A program made the translations under genes and the position numbers. Below, piece by piece: positions 44,216 through 54,384 of a stretch of 64,000 bases of DNA. The notes under the pieces were generated by a model that did no database searches, was not told where the DNA came from, and saw nothing but the letters and a program-made list of their open reading frames with translations. The DNA is from Prorocentrum cordatum (taxonomy: Eukaryota; Sar; Dinophyceae; Prorocentrales; Prorocentraceae), in the NCBI GenBank assembly GCA_963575745.1, contig CAUYUJ010017915.1:276664-340663 (forward strand), in the 5' to 3' direction. The stretch's first letter is position 1; each line of letters starts with the position of its first letter.

Positions 44216-45047
44216 CATCATGTTGCTTCTTTCCGTCTTGGCGTGATAGTTTGCAGCCTTGGCTTGCCTGTCCGGTGGGACCTACGCTGCCGTCCCTTCG
44301 GCAGATCGCACTGGCCGCTCACCTTACGGTACACCGGTTTTCGGTGCCGAAGGTCGCCTGCGCTTTCTTCGAAACGAAGATTATCTGCGCCTGAGGCTCC
44401 CCAAACCCCACGCGTTCCTCCTCCGCGGCCGCCCTCTCCTTTTCCTGGTCGTCTAGTGTGCTCCTGCCCCAGCGCGACCCGCCAGCTTTCCGAACGCGCT
44501 GGCGTCCGCCTTCGCTGTTGACCACAACAATTGCTTGCAGCCCAGCGCGCGTGTCACACGCGTGTCGTCCAGCCGTTGGTCAGGTTGCTGGTGACGGAGT
44601 CAGGATGCGTGTGGCGGAGAGTCGACAGACCATTGGTCAGGCTGAGTGGCGGATCTGTTAGGTCACGGGGGCCTACCACTTGCGTTGCATGGTTCTTCAC
44701 TGCGTTGCACCTCGTTGCGATGCATAGCGCATTCATGCATGTCATCGGGAGTAACGCGCATTTCGCAAACCATAAGAATTCGTTTGTCGTTGACGCATTA
44801 TTCCTTCATCTTCGTGCACTCATGTGGTTGACTTGGCCTTTGGATGGCCTGGTTGCCACCACCTGCCCTCTGTCGCTGCAGCGCCCCTTGGGAATCGAGA
44901 GTCGTGCGATGCTTGCTGATCGATCGCTGTGGTCGCACGAGAGAATGACTGCAGTATTCTGCTTGGTGCGTGAGCACAGCTCAAGCTCCTCGATTCTCAG
45001 CGCCGCCCAGCTCCGACCTTCCCGCCGAAGCAGGCCCTGCTGGGTCG
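44216..45047. other. Upstream region of the 45-kb gene
   Basis: No repeat family recognised. The stretch CTCCTCGATTCTCAG at 44986-45000 ends in AG after pyrimidines, 47 bp before the ATG. It could be a cis- or trans-splice acceptor. I see no TATA box; dinoflagellate genes generally lack one. Confidence 0.4.
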
Positions 45048-46241
45048 ATGGCGGCGACGCCCGCCGTGAGCGGCACCGCCTCCAACAGTGGGCCGCTGCT
45101 CGAGAGGACGGAGGCGCCGGCCGCCCGCGACCGCCGCTGCTCGCCCTCCGGGCTGCATGCGGCCCTGGACTCCTACGGCTGGGTGGTGCACCTGGGGCCC
45201 CTCTCCGTCGGCCGGGACGGCGTCGACGTCAGGCCTCAGCTGAAGTTTGGCGGGCAGGTCGGCAACTTCGCCGCCGAGGTGGGCGTCGGCGACGTGCGCG
45301 ACGGCCTGCGCTTCGAGTCCGGCGTGAGGGCTTTCGCAGAGGCGGAGGGCTCCGGGCACTCGCTGGAGGAGCTCCACGCGGACGTTAGGCGGCGTCTGAG
45401 TGAGAACGCTGCCGCCACGGGCTCAAGCATCCGTGCGGTGATGAACTCAAGCAGGGTGGAGGAAGCGCTGGAGGCAGCCAGCAGGATCCTGAGCAGCTCG
45501 GCGAGGGGCCTCGGGTCTCGCACGGACGAGATTGCCAGGACGCTGGGCGTGGACGTGGCGGACCTCGACCGCGCGCTCCAGGGCGACACCGCCGGCGTCG
45601 CGCCCCCCGCTGGCTACAGGGAGGCGGCCAGCGGCAGCGAGGCCGTGCAAGGCACGGAGAGGCCTCCCATGACGCTGAAGCTGCGGGCATCCACCGGCCT
45701 CGGCGTTAGTTGCCAGGTCTCCTTGGGCTGGTGTGACACCAGCGGCTACCACATGGTGGGACTTGGGATGAAGGCGGTCGCGCTCATCGCCACGGGCGGA
45801 AACCTGTTCGTGGGGCGCCACAGGGCTGGCGTTGGCCTGAAGATTGTGCTGGGCATCTCGAACTTCACGCTGGAGTACACGTTCCCCCGCGCCAGGGTGC
45901 CAGAGCGGGCGTCGAGGGGCGACCCTGCGGCCGAGCGGCGGAGTCCCCTGCCTGCCGGCGCGGTCGCGGCGGGCGCGGTCGGGAACGGCGCAGAGGAGGG
46001 GGGTCTGGGCCCTCGGCCCGGGCAGGCGTCGAAGGGCGATGCGTCGGCTGAGCCACAGCGCCCCCAGCCTGGCGGCGAAGGCGCCGCCAGCGCAGGCGCT
46101 GGCGCGGAGGAGGGCGAGGGCCCTCGGTCCGGGCAGGCGCCGAAATGCGACCCTGCGGCTGAGCCGCAGGGCCTCCAGCCAGGCGGCGCAGACGACGTCG
46201 CGGGCACAGAGGAGGGCGATGGCCCCTGGGTGCCGATCTGA
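45048..46241 (+). CDS. Uncharacterised protein, 397 aa, C-terminal repeats
   Basis: The best protein-coding gene in the window. The frame is open earlier, but the first ATG is at 45048 (MAATPAVSGTASNSG). Residues about 40-85 form a Gly/Val-rich, strand-like domain (DSYGWVVHLGPLSVG, LKFGGQVGNFAAEVG). About 100-180 look helical (EELHADVRRRLSENAA, EEALEAASRILSSSARGL). About 205-285 are again strand-like (TLKLRASTGLGVSCQVSLGW, ending FTLEYTFP). From about 285 the chain is Pro/Gly/Ala/Glu-rich with three repeats of 37-40 residues. Third codon positions are strongly G/C and substitutions between repeats look codon-aware. I see no signal peptide, membrane span or known catalytic motif. The two beta-rich segments resemble each other in style, but I cannot name a fold. 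No intron is needed. Function unknown. Confidence 0.7.
   Translation: MAATPAVSGTASNSGPLLERTEAPAARDRRCSPSGLHAALDSYGWVVHLGPLSVGRDGVDVRPQLKFGGQVGNFAAEVGVGDVRDGLRFESGVRAFAEAEGSGHSLEELHADVRRRLSENAAATGSSIRAVMNSSRVEEALEAASRILSSSARGLGSRTDEIARTLGVDVADLDRALQGDTAGVAPPAGYREAASGSEAVQGTERPPMTLKLRASTGLGVSCQVSLGWCDTSGYHMVGLGMKAVALIATGGNLFVGRHRAGVGLKIVLGISNFTLEYTFPRARVPERASRGDPAAERRSPLPAGAVAAGAVGNGAEEGGLGPRPGQASKGDASAEPQRPQPGGEGAASAGAGAEEGEGPRSGQAPKCDPAAEPQGLQPGGADDVAGTEEGDGPWVPI
45895..46230 (+). repeat. Coding tandem repeat, three units of about 110-120 bp
   Basis: Units read as RVPERASRGDPAAE, RPGQASKGDASAEPQRPQPG and RSGQAPKCDPAAEPQGLQPG, each followed by a Gly/Ala linker and EEG.GP. In-frame expansion of the C-terminus. 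Confidence 0.75.
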
Positions 46242-46811
46242 GGGCACGCGGGCACGCGGGAGGTCTAGACAGTAAATCACTGAAGCTTCCGCTCGTCTTG
46301 GATTGAGGGCCTATCGGCGAGTGGCTCCCAGTAGCGCCAATTTGCGCCCAGTAGCGCCGAAAAGCGTTCACACGGCGCACAATAGTGATCAACAGAGTCC
46401 AGCAGCGCCGTGTGAGGAAGATGCATTCACGCTTGGCGCGCGAGTGGGCGCGCTGTTGGGCGCCGTGGGGACGACCAAGCGCTTCCGTGAGTTACTGTCT
46501 AAGGAGGTGGAGGGGGCTGTCAGCCGCCCTCTGCTGCAACGACGCGTCTCACCATTGCCCCCCCGACTCCAACACAATCAAAGGGCTTTCGGACCAGATT
46601 CTGACTGCAGCGACAGGATGACGCGTACAGGTAAGACACGCGCAAGCATTCGGAAAACAATCGCGCGCGCACACGATTCCTGCTGCTCGCCCACCTCTGC
46701 ACATCTGTTACTCCGGACTTTCAAATAAACGGGGCTGGGGTCACGCCCCTCCCAGACGGGCAAATCTAGACCCCCCAGGCCAGCAACTCAAGGGGTGCCT
46801 TTTGCCCAGCC
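46242..46811. other. Downstream region, short open frame
   Basis: 46330-46400 has repeated CCAGTAGCGCC units. A plus frame from 46303 to 46728 includes DAFTLGARVGALLGAVGTT and may be chance or part of a second gene; no start ATG or family is evident. Confidence 0.3.
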
Positions 46812-47032
46812 TATTCGAAATCCCTTACTAATCGACCCCCCAGAAAAACCGGACCCCCCTCCAAATGCGACCTGATATTCCGGATCCCCCTCTTCGATGG
46901 GGCGCCTTGATAAACCGGACCCCCTAAGCTCCAATCCAAAGAAAACGCCCTAATAAACCGGACCCCCCCCCGTACAAAAAGGAGCCTTACAAAATTGGAC
47001 CCGGGGGACGACTAATAAGGGATTTGAAGTAC
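46812..47032 (+). mobile_element. Family C inverted-repeat element, copy 1
   Basis: 221 bp. TATTCGAAATCCCTTACTAA is inverted by TTAGTCGTCCCCC in reverse, i.e. CGACTAATAAGGGATTTG at the right end. The interior has several AAACCGGACCCCC motifs. Copies at 50672-50877 and 61107-61341. Confidence 0.8.
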
Positions 47033-48010
47033 CCAGGGCCATCCAAGACAGCTCAGGTCAGACTCCCCAGAAATCAGACCCCCCTTCCGTGTCACCAGAA
47101 ACTCGGAAGTACGGATTCTTGTGCACGCGCTGCTGGCCCCTCCTTTTGGAGGTGTCCTCCAGAAGTGCCCAGGGAAGAGCACGCGTCCCTGGGATGCGAG
47201 AGCGTGACAACTCCTCGGCCCTTCCCGAGGGTATTGTACGGTAGACCGCGGAGCTCCGAGCACCGCAAGGCGCTCATCTGGTTCGAGGCCTTCCTCCCCA
47301 GGAGTCCTGCTCTGGTCCTCCTCCTGGCGTTCGCCGCGCACCTCGTCTAAAGCCACCTCGGTCCCCCAGTCCTTTCCGGACCCGTGGAGGAAGGAGGAGA
47401 GAGGATGTGGAGGAGACCTGAGGACGTCAACAGGTGTCTCGAAGAGGTGCCCTCGGCCCTCCGATCTCTTCCCCTGGTGTGGGGTGGGACTCCGCTCCAG
47501 CCGGAGTGCCTGAGTGCCTGAAGGCGCAGGAGTCGGGAGGGGGGGGGGAACAGCACACAGAGTCACAGAATCGCCGATTCCCCGGGAACAGATGGGAAAA
47601 TCTGGGAAGTGGAGGGGGAAGACGAGACTCCAGAAAATACGGAAACAGGATGGGCCATCCTGGGACTTGTGTCTACGTCGGAGCATCTGATTCAGAAACG
47701 TCCTCCCGAAAAGCTGGGCCAGCGTTTCTTGGTCAAATTGCCGGAAAGCTGGCCTCGGTCCTTCCGCGCGTTCTCCCCGGCAGCCGCTTCTTCCGCACGC
47801 TCTCCCCCTGCAGCGTCAACAGCAGAAATCGGCCCAGGCTTTGCTCAACAGGCATCCTGCAAGCTGGCCTAGCTTTTTAAAGTGATAAGTTACTTGATCA
47901 TACTGTTCGATTGCACTTATTTGTTTCGAAGAAGATGGAGACCGCATAAACATAACTTTTGGCGCTCCGCGCGGGATTTCTTGGATCCGCGCCTGGGCCC
48001 CCTGGCGGCG
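47033..48010. other. Mostly unique sequence
   Basis: Open frames (for example 47434-47880) lack conserved features. 47540-47640 loosely resembles family D (GGGAAGTGGAGGGGGAA). No call. Confidence 0.4.
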
Positions 48011-48405
48011 GAATCCTTCCAACACGGAAGTTCTTGCATGTTGGTCATGGGAGTCCGTGAACTTCTTGTTGCACATTTGAAAACGAATGTGCACGGCGCC
48101 AAGGCGAGAGCCACATATTGAAAAGGATTGCCCTCAATCCGTGAACTTCTTGCAATGTTTTAAACGGATGTGCGCGGCGCTGAGGCGAGAGCCACATTTT
48201 GAAGAAGGAACCGCCCTCAACCCGTGAACCTCTTGCAACTGTCTAAACGCGGCGCTGAGGCGAGAGCCACATTTTGAAAACGGCCCGCCCTCCATGTGTC
48301 GAACTGCTGTCATTTTTAAGCTTCAGAGTCTTACATGGTGAGGAAGTCTCAGGCGAAATGCCTGGCCCGCCCTACAAACTAGCCTCGGGGTTCGACAGGG
48401 AGAAA
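48011..48405 (+). repeat. Family F minisatellite element, copy 3
   Basis: Three clear units of about 75-80 bp with GTGCRCGGCGC, AAGGCGAGAGCCACAT, TTTGAAAA and CCGCCCTCAACCCGTGAA. They are followed by the terminal segment (GAGGAAGTCTCAGGCGAAATG to CGACAGGG, about 48340-48402). Confidence 0.82.
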
Positions 48406-48424
48406 TTATTTCTAAGGGAAAGGA

Positions 48425-49125
48425 GCGGAGGAGGAGGAGGCGGAGAAGGAGGAGGACGAGGAGGAGGAGGAGGAAGAGGAGGAGGAGGAGGAGGAGGAGG
48501 AGGAGGACGAGAAGGAGGAGGAGGAGGAGGAGGAGGAGGAGGAGGAGGAGGAGGAGGAGGGAGGAGGAGAGGAGGAGGAGGAGGAGGAGGAGGAGGGAGG
48601 CGGAGGAAGGAGGAGGAGAGGAGGAGGAGGAGGAGGAGGAGGAGGAGGAGGAGGAAGGAGGAGGAGGAGGAGGAGAGGAGGAGGGAGGAGGAGGAGGAGA
48701 GGAGGAGGAGGGAGGAGGAGGAGGAGGAGGATGGAGAGCGGAGGGAGGCGGAGGAGGAGGAGGAGGAGAGGGAGGGAGGGGTGAGCGAGGGCGGAGAGTA
48801 GGAGGGGAGAGGAGGGGGGATGGGGAGGGAGCAGGAGGGGAGGGGGATGAGGGAGGAGGAGGAGGAGGAGGAGGAGGAGCGGAGAGGAGGAGGAGGAGGA
48901 GGAGGGAGGAGGAGGGCCAGACGAGAAGGAGGAGGAGGAGGAGGAGGAAAAGGAGGAGGAGGCGGAGGAGGAGGAGGAGGAGAGAACGAAAAGGAGGAGG
49001 AGAAGAGGAGGAGGAGAAGGAGGAGGAGGAGGAGGGGGAGGAGGACGATAACGAGAAGGAGGAGGAGGAGAAGGAGGAGGAGGAAGAGAAGGAGGAGAAG
49101 GAGGAGGAGGAGGAGGAGTGAGAGA
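48425..49125 (+). repeat. GAG microsatellite, 0.7 kb, following family F
   Basis: Long (GAG)n with GGGAGG and AAGGAG slips, beginning about 25 bp after the family F end. The next 180 bp (49126-49304) are GC-rich and unassigned. Confidence 0.95.
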
Positions 49126-49304
49126 AGCCGGAGGAGGTGGAGGAGGAGGGGAGGGGTGAGCGAGGGCGGCGCGCGGACGCGGCGGCAGAGGCGGAGCCGG
49201 GGCACTCCCGCGTGGCGGTGCCCGCCGCGCCCGCCGCGGAGCAGGTGGGCACAGGCCGTGGCGGGGCCAGGGGCCCTCCTGGGGCTCGTCAGACCTCCAC
49301 AGAC

Positions 49305-49475
49305 CTCCTCCCTCCTTCCCTGCCTCCCTCCCTTCCTCCCTTCCTCCCTTCCTCCCTTCCTCCCTCCTTCCCTCCCTCCCTCCCTCCCTCCCTCCCTTCC
49401 TCCCTCCCTCCCTTCCTGCCTTCCTCCCTCCCTCCCTCCCTCCCTTCCTCCCTCCTGTTCGTTCTCTTCCTCCTT
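49305..49475 (-). repeat. CCTT/CCTC tetranucleotide tract
   Basis: (CCCT)n and (CCTT)n alternating, a different repeat from the CTC tracts. Confidence 0.92.
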
Positions 49476-49478
49476 ACT

Positions 49479-49686
49479 TAGACCTCCCAGATGGGCTCCG
49501 AGCACAAGTCGACGGAGGGTCGCACCGCATCGCCGATGCATCGCCGATGCGGCTCGATGTAGAGCCAGATTTTCTCCGCGCCGATGGCCCCGATGCACCG
49601 CCGACGTCGCCGATGCATCGGCGATGCATCGGCGATGCGGGGCAATTGTCCGGCCCCCTACGCTGACCCCGTCTAGGAGGCCTCTA
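49479..49686 (+). mobile_element. Family B foldback element, copy 4
   Basis: TAGACCTCCCAGATGGG on the left is inverted by CCCGTCTAGGAGGCCTCTA. The centre has GCATCGCCGATGC-type units and the shared GAGCCAGATTTTCTCCGCGCC block. Confidence 0.8.
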
Positions 49687-49689
49687 GAT

Positions 49690-49852
49690 GCGCAGCGCGC
49701 AACACGTAGCGTGTTGGCACGGATCTCAGCACGCCTGGCCGAACGCGTAGGCTTGGCGTGATACGTTCGCCAAAACGTGGACCAGCACGTGGCCCAAGAC
49801 GCTGCGTGTTAGGACGGACGTTTTGAACACGGCTCGTGCTGCGTTTTGGCAC
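49690..49852 (+). repeat. Family P AACACG-rich sequence, copy 1
   Basis: CGCAACACGTAGCGTGTTGG, then CGCCAAAACGTGG, then GTTTTGAACACGGC. A diverged reverse relative lies at 53868-53990. Confidence 0.55.
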
Positions 49853-49964
49853 GGGCGCGTCGGGGCAGCTGGGCTCCGAAGAGGTGTCTGTCAACATCCT
49901 CTGGCGCGCCACGGGCGCATCGGGGCAGCTGGCCTCCGAAATGGCTCTCTGTCAACATCCTTTG

Positions 49965-50300
49965 GCGCGTATAACGGCCCCCCCTCTTGGGCGTCCCCCC
50001 CCCCCCTCCCCTCTTGGGCGCCCCCCCCCCCTCCCTCTTGGGGCGCCCCCCCCCCTCTTTGTTAACATCCTTGGGCGCCCCCCCATCCTCGGGCGCCTCC
50101 GAAGCGGCTGTCTGTCAATCCTCTGGCGCGCAACGGCCCCCCCCTCTTGGCGCCCCCCCCCCTCCCCTGGAATGCGCCCTCTTGCGCCCCCCCCCTCTTG
50201 GGCGCCCCCCCCTCTTCCCCTGGGCGGGCGCCCCCCTCCCCTGGATGGATGCCCCCCCCCCTCTTGGGCGCCCCCCCCCCCTTCCCCTGGAGGCCCCCGA
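49965..50300 (+). repeat. C-run minisatellite CCCCCCTCTTGGGCGC
   Basis: About a dozen units of 18-30 bp made of a C run plus CTCTTGGGCGC or CTCCCCTGG. Upstream (49850-49965) TCCGAAGAGGTGTCTGTCAA/TCCGAAATGGCTCTCTGTCAA repeats once, and again near 50098. Confidence 0.85.
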
Positions 50301-50485
50301 GGAGGGGCACCGCGGCGTCGGTGCCCTGCCGGGCTCCTCCGGAGGGTGGCGGGGCGAGGCCTGGCCCAGGCGAGAGAGAGAGAGAGGCTCTCAGAGCACG
50401 CGGCGCCCGCCCCGCCGACCCGCCGCAGCATGTGGGAGCCGCGGCTCCGCTCCGCCCCCTGCGGGGGGTGGGTGGGACCTGGTGC

Positions 50486-50671
50486 CCCAGACCTCCTCGC
50501 GTGGAGGACAAAATCGCGACGGGAGGCTTTTCCTCATTCTCGGCCTCCGGGGGCCCCTCCCCGGCCTCGGGGCCGTCAAAAAAGGACTGAGACGAGAAAC
50601 CAGTCCCGGGGAAGAGGTCCAGAGTTCTGGGGGTCGACGTTGTGAACAAATCACGACGTCTGGGGTCTGGG
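50486..50671 (+). mobile_element. Family D element, copy 3
   Basis: 186 bp from CCCAGACCTCCTCGCG to CGTCTGGGGTCTGGG, closest to copy 2. Family C begins at the very next base. Confidence 0.82.
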
Positions 50672-50877
50672 TATTCCGAATCCCTCATTGATCGTCCCCC
50701 GGGTCCGGTTTTTTGAGGCGCCTTTTTTGTAACTGTAAGGCGCTTTCTCTGACTTGGAGCCTAGGGGGTCCGGTTTAGCAGGGCACCCCATCGAAGAGGG
50801 GGGTCCGGAATATTATGTCGCATTTGGAGGGGTGTCCGGTTTTTTGGGGGGGGTCGATTAATAAGGGATTGGGAGTA
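50672..50877 (+). mobile_element. Family C element, copy 2
   Basis: 206 bp. TATTCCGAATCCCTCATTGA is inverted by TTAATAAGGGATTGGGAGTA. The interior has GGCGCCTTTTTTG and several GGGGGTCCGG motifs. It lies exactly between family D (ends 50671) and family E (starts 50881). Confidence 0.82.
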
Positions 50878-50880
50878 TGG

Positions 50881-51268
50881 TTCCGTAGCAAGTAATTCGG
50901 GGGTGGGCAGAACCCCCACCCTGACACGTCGATCAGTGAACTGTCCGTGTTCGGCTCTCGAGAGGGCGCCGCGGCCCCCATTTCCCAGGCTGGCGCACGC
51001 CAGGTTTGGGCCCGAGGTCGTTTTCACTGAACCACGTTTTGCTAAAAGGGGTTCTGCCCATCCCCGAATCATGTGAGCCTGGTATACTCTCTTAATTCCG
51101 ACTGTAGCGTCGAATCGCGTCGATGAGCGTTTGGAGTCGATGAAGTAGCAGCAATTTGGCGTCGGTTAGCGTCGATTCACGTCGATTTAGCGTCGATTTA
51201 GCGTCGATCAGCGTCGATTCGCAAGAGCCGACAAGATGGTACGGGAGGTTCCCCTGAGTTGCCACCGA
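50881..51268 (+). mobile_element. Family E element, copy 3, interrupted by family J
   Basis: The left end TTCCGTAGCAAG is cut by an inserted element at 50896-51068 and resumes as TCATGTGAGCCTGG. The interior has repeated GCGTCGATT units (51110-51225) and the right end is GAGTTGCCACCGA. Without the insertion it is about 215 bp, as expected for the family. Confidence 0.72.
50896..51068 (+). mobile_element. Family J inverted-repeat element inside family E
   Basis: 173 bp. TTCGGGGGTGGGCAGAACCC at the left is inverted by GGTTCTGCCCATCCCCGAA at the right. Single copy in this window. Confidence 0.75.
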
Positions 51269-52524
51269 CAGATTGTTTGTATCAAAATCTGGCGCATGGC
51301 GGTACCCAGGCCAGTCGCCCCCGGTCACGATGATGATCGTAAGCAGGGGGTCGGGGGGGGGGGGGGGCGGCGGCCAAGACCTGCCCACATGCCTCTGGAT
51401 ATAGGAGAGGGGTGTGGCATGAAGAAGTGCAGTGCCAGTGCTGCAGCTGGCGACGTCACCATCGTAGATCACATCTCTTTCCGCGATTGGCACCACCCCC
51501 CTTTATGCCACAACCTCTTCCTACCTCCAAAAGGCTGGTACTTGCGCGCGTACCATGGCGATCGCAGCGCACCCCTGCCTCGACTTGCGCCACCCCGCCC
51601 AAGCGTTACTGTTACCTGGAGCCGTGGCGGCGCCGTGAGCGCGCCCTGTCTTCAGTCGTCTGGGTTCCCTGCGCCTCCCGCTCTTCGGGACACATTGGAA
51701 CAAGTTGCAGCACGTGCGTCAGCTTCTCTCTGCTCAGGGCAGAGTCTTTGCGACGGGTTCGGACAGGCAGAATGCCAGACATTCAGCCTCTTGGTCTTCG
51801 CAGGGCCTGATTTGGGGCAGCCCTGCGACGAGCATGGCAGGCGCCGGCACTGTTGGCGAAAGGCGAGAGTTGTGCACCCCAACGCTGTCCGCTCCCAGCT
51901 CCCGCTCCTCCAACAGCAAGGACCCTCTCCCATCACTGCCCTCCCCTCCCTCTCCTCCGCACCGCCCTGCCCCCCCCCCCCCCGGGCGGGGGCGCACGCG
52001 GCCCCTGCCGCCCTGCGCGCGGCAGGGCCCACGGAGGCCACACGGCCGCTGCTGGGCGCCGCCCCGCCGCCTGGCGCCCGGCCAGAGCGCAGGGGGGGCC
52101 CTCCTCGCCCGCCGCGGCCCGCCCGCCCGCCGCCGCAGGCCCCGCCCGCGCGCCTGGCAGCCCGCCCGCCGACGCGGCCTCCACGGGGCGCTCCCCCAGG
52201 AGGGCGCTTTTCCCCTCGCGCGCCCGGGCGCCGCGGGGCCACCGCGGGGGGCCCACAGGGGCGAGCCACGCGCGTGGCCGTATCCGCGGCCTCGCGGGCG
52301 GGGCCCCAGGGCCGCGGCCCTCGCGGACACGGGGCGCTTGCTCGCGGGTGCCCCGCGCGGAGCGTGCATCCGCGCGGCCGCGTATCCGCGGGACTGCGCC
52401 CCAGGAGGCAGACCGGCGACGGCGCGGATACGGACACGTGCGCCGCTCGTGATGGGCGGCCAGGGGGAGGGTTGCGCCGCTCGTGATGGCCGGCCCGCGG
52501 TCTACGAGTCAGACCGACCGACCG
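51269..52524. other. GC-rich sequence, no supported gene
   Basis: 51345-51366 has a G run of about 14. 51930-52500 is extremely GC-rich with CGCGC and GGGGCC motifs and open frames on both strands. I see no protein family. Confidence 0.4.
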
Positions 52525-52730
52525 ATCGGGAGGCCTTCGGTGTCACCGTTGGATTCGCTTCGAGATCCTGGTGAGAACGCACCCCGGGAGAGGTCCAGGG
52601 AGTAGTGGTCTCGGTACCATTTGGCTGCCCCAGAGAATGTGGACCATCCAGGAGCATCTTGTGGAGCAGAAGAGACATACGAGGTCGGCAGGTGCACAGG
52701 AAATGGACGCCCGAACGATGGCAGGCGGGG
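52525..52730 (+). repeat. Family O fragment, copy 3
   Basis: GTTGGATTCGCTTCGAGATC, ACGCACCCCGGGAGAGGTCC and CTCGGTACC match 32340-32420. Further right GGACGCCCGAACGATGGC resembles the right end of family I. Confidence 0.5.
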
Positions 52731-53380
52731 TGGGGCGGCTCTGGGAGCGCCTACGCGCTAGCTCGCAGCAGGTTCAGTTCTGGACCGGCGCCGACTGCAG
52801 GAGTGCAGTCATGGCGGAAAAGAGCAGCGCAGGGCACCGTGCGCCTCCATTGGCTTGATGCGCGCCCCGCGGGGAAGCCGCGCCAGACAACCGCAAGGCG
52901 GCTTGCCTGGCGGTCTTAAGGAGTTTGCGTCACTCTGCTTGCAAATCGCCTTCTTCGTGGGTTGCCTGGCTTCCTCGTTTGTTCCATTCTGGCATATTCA
53001 AGTTTGCCTTTCCTTGTCCGCCAGCCAGATGCTTCGAGAGGCGACGAATAAGAGGTATTAGCACACACACACACATATAGGCCGCATGCCCCATCCATGC
53101 CAAGCGCGTGAACACATGATGTGGGATGGGTTTGACCACGTGCGCGCGGCAGAACCAACACCTTCAGCATCCCCCTCCGCCCTCTGCCTCCCCGTTTCCC
53201 TTCACTTCCTATATCCCCCATCTTGCCCCCATTATCCGCCTTCTGCAATTTCCCACCACCTCCATTAACGCCATAAAGTACGGGCCGTGGGTTCAAGCCG
53301 GACCACGTCGTACTGGGCCGCGCCCAGCCAACACGTTTTACTTAGATGTCTCGGGTCTTCATCCCCTCCCTTGCTCCATC
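52731..53380. other. Unique sequence
   Basis: A short (AC)n at 53062-53077. Nothing else recognised. Confidence 0.4.
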
Positions 53381-53640
53381 CCCTGTGTCCGCCTCCCTCA
53401 CTTCCTTCTCTCCGTTCCCCCCTCTCTTCTACGCCTCCCGTCTTTTCCTCCCTCTCCTCCTCCTCCTGCCTCATGTAGTCCCTTTGGAGTCTCAAAAGGA
53501 GGATGGGCAGCAGGAACATGAGGAGGCGGAGAGGTGGAGGCGGAGGCCGGGGAGGATGAGGAGGCAGAGGAGGAATAAAATTGTGGAGGAGCCAGAGAAG
53601 GAGCCAAAGCAGATGGATGAGTTGGCGGAGGAGGGCCGAG
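53380..53640. repeat. Weak CTC tract followed by weak GAG tract
   Basis: Pyrimidine-rich 53385-53475, then purine-rich 53500-53645, an eroded opposed pair like 38.4-39.1 kb. Confidence 0.6.
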
Positions 53641-53867
53641 GAGGACACCAAGGGGGTGATCCCGAAATATTCATCTGTGCAGCTCCGCGGCGTGGTCGGC
53701 GATGGCGTACACGGGCGCGGAGCCCCCTGTCATCCTGGAGGGCTCCAGTGGGGGGCGGGGACAGAGGGGGCCGGCTGAACCCTGTTCCGTTCAGCTCCCC
53801 GCCATTTGGGCCCCAGACGTTGAGATGGGGAGGACTACAGTTGACCTCAGCTGTCTCGATACGCCCG

Positions 53868-53990
53868 TTTGATACGCAACACGTACCATGCTCACGTACC
53901 ATGCTCAAAACGTCCGTGTCGATGCGTTGCGTGTTGGCTCAACGTATTGGCCCACGTGTTGGCAAACTTATCGCGTCAGACCTGCGGTTT
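53868..53990 (-). repeat. Family P sequence, copy 2
   Basis: GATACGCAACACGTACCATG, TCAAAACGTCC and GCGTTGCGTGTTGGC are the family P motifs in reverse order. CACGTACCATGCTCA occurs twice. Confidence 0.5.
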
Positions 53991-54089
53991 CAGCCTTCGT
54001 GTTGAGTTTCGTAGTTACTTCGCTACGTGGGGCGATCTGCGTATCGGGGCAACTAAGCAGTTGACTGCAGGTACCGATGCGCCCCTCCT

Positions 54090-54310
54090 CGACGGGACCG
54101 GGAGCGGCCAAGAGGGGGGGCATGACTATGGGTGGGTGGGTGCGGTACCATGGCGGAAAACGCGATCCTCACAGATCTCATGGGCCCCTTTTTTCTTATT
54201 ATTTTTGCTGTTTCTTCTTCTTCTTCTGACTCATCTCCTTCGTTCAAGACGCTCTCTGGCCCCCCCCTCGTCCACGCACGCGCCTCGGGCCATGATTTGC
54301 ACCACCACTC
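54090..54310 (+). repeat. Family N repeat, third copy
   Basis: GCGGCCAAGAGGGGGGGCATG, ACCATGGCGGAAAACGCGAT, ACAGATCTCATGGGCC and GGGCCATGATTTGCACC follow the order at 12.9-13.4 kb. A (TTC)n patch at 54212-54228 interrupts it. Confidence 0.6.
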
Positions 54311-54384
54311 TTCCCTGACCTTCCAGGAGGGCTGCACAGTAGCACCGGGACAGCAGCGCCCAGATCCCGGTCGAGGTTCTAGGC

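Noticed and set aside
48372-49598. A 408-codon Leu/Ser/Pro frame resembling a signal or coiled-coil protein
   Set aside because: Composed of CTC triplets; the phases differ only in which single amino acid dominates.
51900-52500. Gene suspected in the very GC-rich stretch with open frames on both strands
   Set aside because: High GC removes stops from all phases; no conserved motif or repeat of protein-level constraint is visible.
53285-53320. tRNA T-arm suspected at GGGTTCAAGCCGGAC
   Set aside because: No matching acceptor stem, anticodon arm or D-arm is found around it.
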